In this document: positions 17,840 through 25,541 of the stretch, piece after piece
Layout of the letters: each line of letters opens with the position of its first letter
How positions within the stretch are numbered: the first letter of the stretch is position 1
Assembly (NCBI GenBank): GCA_017427185.1
Contig: JAFRTJ010000030.1
Span: forward strand, 62,001-126,000
Source: Bacteroidaceae bacterium
GTDB lineage: Bacteria > Bacteroidota > Bacteroidia > Bacteroidales > Bacteroidaceae
Direction: 5' to 3'
DNA length: 64,000 bases
Translations under genes and position numbers: made by a program
Notes under the pieces: generated by a model
The model's database searches: none
The model's input: only the letters and a program-made list of their open reading frames with translations
What the model was told of the DNA's origin: nothing

Positions 17840-18562
17840 ATGGATCCGTTCAAAGTTATTATTGTAGAAGACGTCAAGTTGGAACTCAAGGGTACTGAAC
17901 AGATTTTCCGTTCTGATATCCCAGAGGCAGAGATTGTTGGAACAGCTCAGAATGAGAGTGAGTTTTGGAAGCTGATGCGTGTTCAGGTACCAGATCTTGT
18001 CCTTTTGGATTTGGGTTTGGGCGGCAGTACAACGGTAGGTGTGGATATCTGCCGTCAGATTCGTACTCGTTATACGGCTGTCAAGATTCTTATTTTTACT
18101 GGTGAAATCCTCAATGAGCGTCTGTGGGTTGAGGTCCTCAATGCTGGGGCTGATGGTATTATTCTGAAGACAGGCAATCTGCTTCAGCGTGATGATGTCG
18201 AACTTGTCATGCATGGTCGTCATCTGGTGTTCAATGAACCTCTTCTTGAGAAGATAATCTCCCGATTCAAGAAGGTTATCAATAGTGAGAGTGAGAAGTT
18301 CGATGCCATGATTCAGTATGATATTGATGAATACGATGAAAGATTCCTGCGTCATCTGGCTTTGGGGTATACCAAGGATATGATTGCCAATCTTCGTCAG
18401 ATGCCATTTGGGACAAAAAGTCTCGAGAAGCGTCAGGTCGACCTCATTAATCGTCTTTTCCCCTCCAACGAGCGGGTTGGTGTCAATGCTACGCGTTTGG
18501 TCACTCGTGCTCTGCAACTTCATATTATCGATTTAAATCATTTGGTTCCAGATGAAGACTAA
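17840..18562 (+). CDS. Response regulator, partner of the tandem kinase
   Basis: A 240-residue protein. The receiver domain has the acidic pair Glu10-Asp11, phospho-acceptor Asp57 (LVLLDLGLGG), Thr87 and Lys110, all the residues needed for phosphorylation. The C-terminal part (about 170-230, FLRHLALGYTKDMIANL then SLEKRQVDLINRLF) looks like a divergent LuxR/NarL helix-turn-helix that should bind DNA. It matches the receiver proteins (DUF5932-like) found beside DUF5113 kinases in Bacteroidales. Its target genes are unknown, but its own operon is a natural candidate. It overlaps the next gene by 11 nt. Confidence 0.85.
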   Translation: MDPFKVIIVEDVKLELKGTEQIFRSDIPEAEIVGTAQNESEFWKLMRVQVPDLVLLDLGLGGSTTVGVDICRQIRTRYTAVKILIFTGEILNERLWVEVLNAGADGIILKTGNLLQRDDVELVMHGRHLVFNEPLLEKIISRFKKVINSESEKFDAMIQYDIDEYDERFLRHLALGYTKDMIANLRQMPFGTKSLEKRQVDLINRLFPSNERVGVNATRLVTRALQLHIIDLNHLVPDED

Positions 18563-19130
18563 AGGCCATCTTTCCACCATCCTGTTGATTATTCTTTGCT
18601 TCACAGCATTCTTGATTCCTTTCTTATCGTGGATGCTGGCAGCGTTTGATCTACCTGTCAATTCCCTTCTGTCTGACGAGGGATGGCGGTGGACGTTTAT
18701 TCATGGGATGGATGCTTTATGGAATTATGGTCTTCAGTTTCTGATTCTTCTGCTCACCATGATTGGTGTTCTTGAATATATGTATACTCATTCTCTTGGA
18801 ACTTTCCACCGCAAAGCTTTGTACGTTTCCTCCTCTGTGGGCTTGTTTTTTTTGTGTTTGTTGTTGATGGCAGCTCTCTTACCTCAGAGCCCTCTTCTTG
18901 GACTTACGGGAAGATTGCGGTATAGTCCTTTCGTTTATGGTTTTCCTCTGGCTTTGTGTTTGATTGTCATTGTTTCCTCTTTCATATATGGTTTGATGAC
19001 CCGTTGCATTCAGTCACTCGATGACTTTGCCGATTTCGTATCTTATGGATTGCATCGGCATGCGATATGGATTATTGTTGCCATGATGATCAGTTATCAG
19101 TATCAATGCCTTTTGTATATTCTCAATTAA
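18552..19130 (+). CDS. Small polytopic membrane protein
   Basis: A 192-residue protein with about five hydrophobic helices (near 8-30, 55-77, 88-110, 128-148 and 170-190). The stretch SLLSDEGWRWTF resembles a segment of AbgT-type aminobenzoyl-glutamate transporters (LLSxEGxRWxF), but the protein is less than half their length and lacks their other motifs. It may be a truncated or diverged relative. It overlaps the response regulator gene by 11 nt and precedes the helicase gene by 9 nt. Coupling to the regulator suggests a common operon. Function unknown. Confidence 0.7.
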   Translation: MKTKGHLSTILLIILCFTAFLIPFLSWMLAAFDLPVNSLLSDEGWRWTFIHGMDALWNYGLQFLILLLTMIGVLEYMYTHSLGTFHRKALYVSSSVGLFFLCLLLMAALLPQSPLLGLTGRLRYSPFVYGFPLALCLIVIVSSFIYGLMTRCIQSLDDFADFVSYGLHRHAIWIIVAMMISYQYQCLLYILN

Positions 19131-19139
19131 GACACTTCT

Positions 19140-21503
19140 ATGTTTCTCGATGAATTGAATCCAAGCCAGCGTGAGGCTGTTCTGTGCTGCGATGCTCCCT
19201 CTTTGGTGATTGCAGGAGCAGGAAGTGGAAAGACGCGTGTTCTTACCTATAAGATAGCTTATCTGCTTGAGCAAGGGATGGAACCCTGGCGAATCCTGGC
19301 ATTGACGTTTACCAACAAGGCAGCTCGCGAGATGCAGCAGCGAATCTCTCGTCAGGTTGGTGCTGAGCGGGCATCTGGTCTTTGGATGGGCACTTTCCAC
19401 AGCGTTTTCAGTAGAATCCTTCGTTATGAATGCAGTTCTGTTGGGTTCAGTTCTGATTTTACCATATATGATGCCACAGACAGCAAGAACATGGTCAGGA
19501 CCATCATTCGCGAGATGGGACTCGATGAGAAGCAATACAAAGCTTCCACGGTGGCTGCTCAAATCAGCAATGCCAAGAATTCATTGATTCTTCCCAGCGC
19601 TTTTCGCAACAGCTCAGAAATGCATCGCCGTTGTGAATCGATGAATATGCGAGAGCTGCCAGCTATCTATGATCGCTATTTCGAACGTGGCCAGCGAGCC
19701 AATGTGATGGATTTCGATGACCTTCTTCTTTATACATGGATTCTTCTGAAAGAGCATCCTGATGTTGCCCAAAGGTATCAGGAGAAATTCCAGTTCGTTT
19801 TGGTCGATGAGTATCAGGACACCAATTATGCTCAGCATCAGATTGTATGGCTTCTGACCAATCTGCGCCAACGTGTTTGCGTGGTTGGCGATGATGCACA
19901 AAGCATATATAGTTTCCGTGGAGCCAATATCGACAACATCCTGAATTTCCAGAAGATGTATGTCGATGCGAAGCTCTTCAAGTTGGAACAGAATTACAGG
20001 TCCACTCAGAATATCGTTGGAGCTGCGAATAGTTTGATTCATCACAATCAGCGGCAGATTCACAAGGATGTCTTCAGCCGCAACGATGTGGGCTCTCCCA
20101 TCGAAGTTTGTCAGGCGTATAGCGATATTGATGAGGCGAATATCGTGGTACGAAAGATTCGCAATTTCAATCGTCGCGAAGGGCTCAAGTTCAGCCAGAT
20201 TGCAGTTCTCTATCGCACCAATGCTCAAAGTCGTAGTTTAGAGGAGGCCTTGCGAAAGGACAACATACCTTATCGTATATATGGAGGCATCTCATTTTAT
20301 CAGCGTAAGGAGATAAAAGATGTGATTGCCTATTTCCGTCTGGCCGTCAATCCATCTGACGAAGAAGCGCTTCGTCGTGTTATCAATTATCCTACTCGAG
20401 GTATTGGGGATACCACGCTCGAGAAGGTTTTTGCCAAAGCAAACGAGATGTCCATTTCGCCATGGGAGGTCATGCAACATCCTGAGTCACTTCCTGTAAA
20501 CAAAGGGACTGTTTCCAAATTGCAGAACTTCGTCTCGCTCATTCAGTCTTTCCATGAAGCGTCCAACAATTCTGATGCTTATGAATTGGGAATTCGTATC
20601 GTGCGAGAGAGTGGAATCCAGGGTGAGATATATCATGGCAAGGATCCTGACGATATTTCCAAGCAAGAGAATCTTCAGGAATTGGTGGATGGCATGAGTT
20701 CTTTTGTGGAAGAGCGGACTGAGCAGGGCGAGGGAACTTCTCTCTCTCATTATCTCCAGGAAGTGAGTTTGCTTTCTGATATGGACGAGGACGAATCCGA
20801 AGGTGATGATAAGGTTACCCTGATGACGGTTCATTCTGCCAAAGGACTTGAATTTGGAGCTGTCATTGTAGTTGGAATGGAGGAGTCGCTTTTCCCCAGT
20901 CAGATGTCGATGGAGAATCCTCGTCAGATTGAGGAGGAACGCCGTCTTTTCTATGTGGCTATGACGCGTGCAGAGAAATACTTGATTCTTACGTATGCCA
21001 AAAGTCGTATTCGCTATGGGAAGATGGAATTTTCCAACCCCAGCCGTTTCCTTCAGGATATCGATCCTGGTTTCTTGAAGTCATCTGCTAACCAATCTTC
21101 CGCATTGGGTAACACACCATTCTCTCGTCCCACTTCTCGAAATACGGGATACGGCGAATCACGTTTCAGTCCTTCAGGCTATTCCCCCTCATCGTCGCAG
21201 CCTTCCAATCCTTTCTCTGCCAAAAAGGTTTCGTCGTATAGAGAAGAACGTCCATCATCTTCTGCCGTGAATCCTCCTTCTCGTTTTGTTCGCCTTCGTC
21301 CCACTGCATCCTCATCCTCTGCTCCTCCTTCTGTCCCCTCAGGCATTTTCGTTGGTACAAAGATTTCTCACGAACGTTTTGGCGTTGGGACCATCGAGAA
21401 GATTGAAGGAGCAGGGATGGACGCTAAGGCGACCGTTAATTTCGAGAATGCAGGGCGTAAACAACTCCTTCTCCGTTTCGCCAAGTTTCAGGTGATAGGA
21501 TAG
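19140..21503 (+). CDS. pcrA: UvrD/PcrA-type superfamily 1 DNA helicase
   Basis: A 787-residue SF1A helicase with Walker A GAGSGKT (26-32, Lys31), DEYQDTN (Walker B), GDDAQSIYSFRGA (motif III), LEQNYRS (motif IV), TVHSAKGLEF (motif V) and VAMTRA (motif VI). These motifs are complete, so it should be an active 3'-5' helicase in nucleotide excision and mismatch repair. A Ser/Pro-rich flexible region (about 645-735) precedes a C-terminal Tudor-like domain (VGTKISHERFGVGTIEKIEG), which in PcrA contacts RNA polymerase. Symbol pcrA or uvrD is equally fitting. Confidence 0.93.
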   Translation: MFLDELNPSQREAVLCCDAPSLVIAGAGSGKTRVLTYKIAYLLEQGMEPWRILALTFTNKAAREMQQRISRQVGAERASGLWMGTFHSVFSRILRYECSSVGFSSDFTIYDATDSKNMVRTIIREMGLDEKQYKASTVAAQISNAKNSLILPSAFRNSSEMHRRCESMNMRELPAIYDRYFERGQRANVMDFDDLLLYTWILLKEHPDVAQRYQEKFQFVLVDEYQDTNYAQHQIVWLLTNLRQRVCVVGDDAQSIYSFRGANIDNILNFQKMYVDAKLFKLEQNYRSTQNIVGAANSLIHHNQRQIHKDVFSRNDVGSPIEVCQAYSDIDEANIVVRKIRNFNRREGLKFSQIAVLYRTNAQSRSLEEALRKDNIPYRIYGGISFYQRKEIKDVIAYFRLAVNPSDEEALRRVINYPTRGIGDTTLEKVFAKANEMSISPWEVMQHPESLPVNKGTVSKLQNFVSLIQSFHEASNNSDAYELGIRIVRESGIQGEIYHGKDPDDISKQENLQELVDGMSSFVEERTEQGEGTSLSHYLQEVSLLSDMDEDESEGDDKVTLMTVHSAKGLEFGAVIVVGMEESLFPSQMSMENPRQIEEERRLFYVAMTRAEKYLILTYAKSRIRYGKMEFSNPSRFLQDIDPGFLKSSANQSSALGNTPFSRPTSRNTGYGESRFSPSGYSPSSSQPSNPFSAKKVSSYREERPSSSAVNPPSRFVRLRPTASSSSAPPSVPSGIFVGTKISHERFGVGTIEKIEGAGMDAKATVNFENAGRKQLLLRFAKFQVIG

Positions 21504-21562
21504 GGCAAGGGACAGGCGTTGTTACCTTCGTATTTAGCAGAATGCAATCAACTCAAAAGTAG

Positions 21563-21707
21563 TCTACACCCTACACCAGGAGCTCTTAATGCGCTCTGAA
21601 TCAGTGGGATATATGGGTGTAGGGTTGGTGTAGGCTCTTTTGATACTCTACATCCATGTTTCTTTCTGATAGTCAGTATGTTAGTGGCATGTGGTGTAGA
21701 GTGTAGA
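21563..21707. repeat. Inverted-repeat element with TGTAGRG units
   Basis: The outer arms, TCTACACCCTACACCA (21563-21578) and TGGTGTAGAGTGTAGA (21692-21707), are complementary at 15 of 16 positions. Inside are a second pair: GGTGTAGGGTTGGTGTAGG (about 21615-21633), opposite to the left arm, and CTCTACATCC (about 21645-21655), opposite to the right arm. The arms are themselves direct repeats of a 7-nt unit. The segment CTTTTGATACTCT (21637-21649) recurs exactly in the element at 38.5 kb. Confidence 0.8.
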
Positions 21708-21904
21708 GCAAAAAAGAGTGAGGAACGAACACGTAGCATCGGGCGACGCCTTTTACTAGGTGAGTGAAGTTGGTTAAAGTGTTATGTCCTGCACTTGTCG
21801 ACAGACTGGTCACAAATCATACCTCGTCAACATGACGAGAACGCCATCTCGCATTATAGAACCCAAAAAATATAGAAAACAAATTATGATTAACGAACTT
21901 TTTG

Positions 21905-21912
21905 TATATTTG
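21905..21912 (+). promoter_or_regulatory. Possible -7 box for the radical SAM gene
   Basis: TATATTTG fits TAnnTTTG and is followed by a typical GCA. No convincing TTTG is present at -33. The leader to the ATG at 22003 would be about 85 nt. Confidence 0.4.
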
Positions 21913-22002
21913 CAACGCTCAATAAGAATGGTATACTTTTAGATAATAATCTGGTGTATTTTAACGTTATCATTTACACATCATCTTAAAAGAATAGATA
22001 GA

Positions 22003-23421
22003 ATGAGAGTTAAAATGATACTACCTGCATTGCAGGAGGCAGAAAGTCCTTATTGGCGACCTATAAAGTATTCACTTTTCCCACCTTTAGGACTTGCAAC
22101 ACTCTCTGCATATTTCTCTGATGAGGACGATGTGGAGATTCAGGATCAGCATGTTGAGAAACTGACATTGGATGATACGCCCGATTTGGTCTGTATACAA
22201 GTGTATGTTACCAATGCTTACAGAGCATATAAGATTGCTGACGGTTATCGACAAAGAGGGGTGTATGTGGCAATGGGAGGTCTGCATGTTACCAGTCTTC
22301 CTGATGAAGCCGCACAACATGCCGATACCATTCTATTAGGCCCAGGGGAGGAAGCATTTCCGCGTTTTGTCAAGGATTTGCGTGAGGGACATCCTCAAAA
22401 GCGGTATGTTGCCACTTGGAGAAGTCTGGAGAATATACCTCCTGTCCGTCGCGACCTCATAAAGAGAGAAAAGTATTTCGTCCCCAATTCATTGGTGGTC
22501 TCACGTGGCTGTCCTCATCATTGCGATTTCTGCTATAAAGATGCTTTTTATGGTGAGGGGAAATCGTTTTACACTCAAAAGGTGGATGATGCGTTAGCGG
22601 AGATTGACAGGCTTCCAGGCAGACATCTTTATTTCCTTGATGACCATTTGTTGGGTAATCCACGGTTCGCATCCGAGTTGTTCGAAGGAATGCGTGGTAT
22701 GGGCAGGGTTTTCCAAAGTGCAGCTACTGTTGCTTCGGTATTAAATGGCAATCTGATAGAGAAGGCAGCAGAGGCTGGTTTACGTAGTTTGTTCCTGGGT
22801 TTCGAGACATTTTCTCCAGAGAACCTTCGTTCAAGTAACAAATTACAGAATCTATCTAAAGATTACGTGGCAGCCGTAGAACGTTTACATAGCCTTGGCA
22901 TCATGATCAATGGCAGTTTCGTTTTCGGTCTTGACCACGATGATAAAGATGTGTTCCGTAGGACTGTTGATTGGGGTATTGAACATAGTATTACTACAGC
23001 AACTTTCCATATTCTCACGCCTTATCCTGGTACCCGTCTTTTTCGCTTATTGGAACGAGGTGGACGTATAACATCTTACGATTGGAGTAAGTATGATACC
23101 AGGACGGTTGTTTACCAGACTGTTGGCTTGACAGCTGAAGAGTTAAAACAAGGATATGACTGGGCCTATCGCAAATTCTATTCGTGGAGTAATATCTTTA
23201 AGGCAAGCTTCGGTCATGACAACTTAAAACAACAGTTGGCACATCTATTCTATATGGGAGGATGGAAGAAGTTCGAACCATTCTGGAATTTTATGATTCA
23301 GTATGGCAACCTGAATCGTATGTTGCCCGTGTTGGAATGCCTGTTAGCCAACACAGGTGGGCATAGGACAAAGAAACCTTCAAGTCTTGGTATAGAACTA
23401 TTAGAAAGAGCAGCTTTATAA
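22003..23421 (+). CDS. B12-binding radical SAM protein
   Basis: A 472-residue protein with an N-terminal cobalamin-binding-like Rossmann domain (about 1-140, including PPLGLATLSAYF and LGPGEEAFP) and a radical SAM domain with CPHHCDFC (Cys170, Cys174, Cys177) and FLGFETFSPENL. This architecture is shared by methyltransferases and hopanoid, bacteriochlorophyll or antibiotic tailoring enzymes, so the substrate is unknown. It stands alone between two repeat-rich intergenic regions, with no pathway partner beside it. A missing cobalamin-binding DxHxxG motif would be compatible with a B12-independent member; none is obvious here. Confidence 0.85.
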   Translation: MRVKMILPALQEAESPYWRPIKYSLFPPLGLATLSAYFSDEDDVEIQDQHVEKLTLDDTPDLVCIQVYVTNAYRAYKIADGYRQRGVYVAMGGLHVTSLPDEAAQHADTILLGPGEEAFPRFVKDLREGHPQKRYVATWRSLENIPPVRRDLIKREKYFVPNSLVVSRGCPHHCDFCYKDAFYGEGKSFYTQKVDDALAEIDRLPGRHLYFLDDHLLGNPRFASELFEGMRGMGRVFQSAATVASVLNGNLIEKAAEAGLRSLFLGFETFSPENLRSSNKLQNLSKDYVAAVERLHSLGIMINGSFVFGLDHDDKDVFRRTVDWGIEHSITTATFHILTPYPGTRLFRLLERGGRITSYDWSKYDTRTVVYQTVGLTAEELKQGYDWAYRKFYSWSNIFKASFGHDNLKQQLAHLFYMGGWKKFEPFWNFMIQYGNLNRMLPVLECLLANTGGHRTKKPSSLGIELLERAAL

Positions 23422-23476
23422 AAAACAGGGGAGATGAAATGACACGTTTTCCTGCAACACGTTGCGAGGGGAAAGA

Positions 23477-23564
23477 CAACGTGTTGTGTTTGCGGTTTCA
23501 ACGTGTTGTGTTTGCGGTTTCAACGTGTTGTGTCTGGGGTTTCAACACGTTGTGGCTGAGCTGG
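23477..23564. repeat. 22-bp tandem repeat array, 3 copies plus a degenerate fourth
   Basis: Three consecutive 22-bp units start at 23477, 23499 and 23521, each beginning CAACGTGTTGTG. The first two are identical and the third differs at two positions. A degenerate fourth unit (23543-23564) reads CAACACGTTGTG. The core ACGTGTTG and the 22-bp period also occur at 38.3 and 48.1 kb. An inverted core (CAACACGTT) lies just upstream at about 23454. The array lies between the convergent radical SAM and Na/phosphate cotransporter genes. Confidence 0.9.
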
Positions 23565-23590
23565 GAAAAAGGGAGGGGAAACGTAGAGGG

Positions 23591-25297
23591 TCAGTAACGC
23601 ATTCTGGTTCCCATGCGGGCTTCTACCACGTTGACTATGTAATCTCCCATCTTCTCGCATCCGTTGATGAGGTCCATGTAGATGGTGCCGATGGCATAAG
23701 TGTAGTTGTGGTTGTTGACGTCGATGATGTTTTGAGATTTCAGCTGGTCGCGATAGTTGTTGATCTCGTTCTCAAGATTATAGCAACGGTTCACGTCGAA
23801 GTGTTCCTTGCGTCCGTTCATCAGTTGGTTCATCTGGGTCAAGGCTTGGTTAGTGAGGTCCATCATCTCATGGAGGTTTGCGTATTGCTTCTCTGTGAAG
23901 TGCTCCTTCTTGCCTTGAACCTTCAGGTTTATGGTGCGAGCCATGTTGTAGCATGAGTCTCCAATGCTTTCCACCTCTGATATCTCGCGCAGCATGGCAC
24001 GTATCTTGGCTTTCGTATCGTCGCTCAGATGGGCATCGCTCACCTGATCCAGATAATCTGCGATGCTGATTTCCATGCTGTCAGCGATGTTCTCGTATTT
24101 CTCTATGCGGCTGAAAAGCTTTACGAATTTGTTCTGGTCCTTTTCTGTCAGCAGCTCGCAAACCATTTCAAACATGCGCTGAATGCGCTCGCAGAAGGCT
24201 GATATCTCTTTGTGTGCTTCCAAGACTGAGAGCTCAGGGGTCTTCATGATGCCTGAGGTGATGAAGTGCAGCTGGAAGTCTTCTTCCTCTCCTATGCCTT
24301 TGGACTTGATGACCCAGCAGACGAATTTGGCAATCTGAGGCACGAACCATATCTGCAGCAAGGTATTGGAGATGTTGAAGGTCGAGTGGAAAGTGGCCAG
24401 CATCACACTGGTTTTCAGGGCGAAATTGGGGTCTGCGGGGCTCATCGACGGGTCGTAGCCAGAGATGGAGCAGACGATGTGATAGAATGGTTTTATCAGG
24501 AGCAATACCCAAAAGACGCCTACTGCATTGAAGCTCAAATGGGCGAAGGCAGCACGACGGGCTTGGGTATTCGCACCCATAGCCACGATGTTTGCTGTAA
24601 TCGTGGTACCCACGTTCTCGCCCAACACCAGCATGATTCCCTGATCGACATGGAGCACACCTGTGGAGCAGAGCATCATGGTGATGGCCATGATAGCGGC
24701 TGAGGACTGAACGCAAAGCGTCAGCACAGTACCAATAAGAAGAAAGAGTAGGGAATTGAAGAAACTGGGTTCGTTGAAGTTTTGGAAGAACTCGCTGATG
24801 GCGATGTTGGCATTGGGGTCCTGCACCAAGTTGAAGCCTGTCTCCTTCAGCGTGCCCAATCCCAAGAACATGAAAGCAACGCCAAAAAGGAAATCGCCAA
24901 CGATGCGGCGCTTTTTCATGTAGATGAGGATGATGCCCATGAAAAAGGCTGGATACACGAAGTCTGTGATGGTAAAGCCCATTCCCAGCGACATAATCCA
25001 TGCCGTCAGGGTTGTTCCAATGTTTGCGCCCATGATGACGCTGATGGCCTGAATGAGGGTGAGCAGACCAGCGTTCACGAAGGAAACAGTCATCAGGGTG
25101 GTCGCAGTCGAACTTTGTACAGCAGCTGTGACAAACATACCTGTGAGCATACCAGTGAAACGGTTCGTGGTCATAGCGCCAAGCACATGGCGCAACTGGG
25201 GACCTGCCATCTTCTGAAGTGCCTCGCTCATGGATTTCATACCAAACATGAGCAGCGCAAGAGAGCCTAATAGCTTGAATATTAAAAGTATAGACAT
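23591..25297 (-). CDS. Na+/phosphate cotransporter family protein with PhoU-like domain
   Basis: A 568-residue protein whose N-terminal half has eight or more membrane helices and the two family repeats with QSS motifs (AAVQSSTATT and CVQSSAAIMA), the signature of type II Na/Pi cotransporters. The C-terminal part (about 370-565) is helical and resembles PhoU, a regulatory domain common in bacterial members. It should use the sodium gradient to move phosphate or a related anion across the inner membrane. It stands alone on the minus strand, convergent with the radical SAM gene. Confidence 0.92.
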   Translation of the reverse strand: MSILLIFKLLGSLALLMFGMKSMSEALQKMAGPQLRHVLGAMTTNRFTGMLTGMFVTAAVQSSTATTLMTVSFVNAGLLTLIQAISVIMGANIGTTLTAWIMSLGMGFTITDFVYPAFFMGIILIYMKKRRIVGDFLFGVAFMFLGLGTLKETGFNLVQDPNANIAISEFFQNFNEPSFFNSLLFLLIGTVLTLCVQSSAAIMAITMMLCSTGVLHVDQGIMLVLGENVGTTITANIVAMGANTQARRAAFAHLSFNAVGVFWVLLLIKPFYHIVCSISGYDPSMSPADPNFALKTSVMLATFHSTFNISNTLLQIWFVPQIAKFVCWVIKSKGIGEEEDFQLHFITSGIMKTPELSVLEAHKEISAFCERIQRMFEMVCELLTEKDQNKFVKLFSRIEKYENIADSMEISIADYLDQVSDAHLSDDTKAKIRAMLREISEVESIGDSCYNMARTINLKVQGKKEHFTEKQYANLHEMMDLTNQALTQMNQLMNGRKEHFDVNRCYNLENEINNYRDQLKSQNIIDVNNHNYTYAIGTIYMDLINGCEKMGDYIVNVVEARMGTRMRY

Positions 25298-25541
25298 AGA
25301 AACAATAAATATCTGTCAGTCAAATGGTCCAGCACAGGAAAATGTTATTTGTTGAGATTCTTCTTAGCACCATTCGTTGCGTCGTATCATATCATGTCTG
25401 ACAATCACTTGTCTTAGTGCTGAAAAACAAGCAAAACTGTCAATGACGGTGCAAAATTATAAAAAAAAATCAAAAAAGTAAACAATATCTGGCAAGATTT
25501 CAGAACAGGCAGCAGGAATGGAACGAGGCAGAGGGAGGGCA

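Larger units (their letters stand above)
21504..22002 (+). other. Gene-free region between pcrA and the radical SAM gene
   Basis: A 499-nt stretch without a credible gene. It holds an inverted-repeat element (21563-21707), a 19-mer shared with the region before the 48-kb repeat array (21729-21747), a perfect 7-bp hairpin (CTCGTCA/TGACGAG, 21823-21839) with no T run, and a -7 promoter box near 21905. Confidence 0.7.

Noticed and set aside
23462..23956. Plus-strand open frame over the repeat array and the cotransporter
   Set aside because: It translates the repeats into a Val/Phe/Cys-rich string and then runs antisense to the Na/phosphate cotransporter gene. It is not a credible protein.
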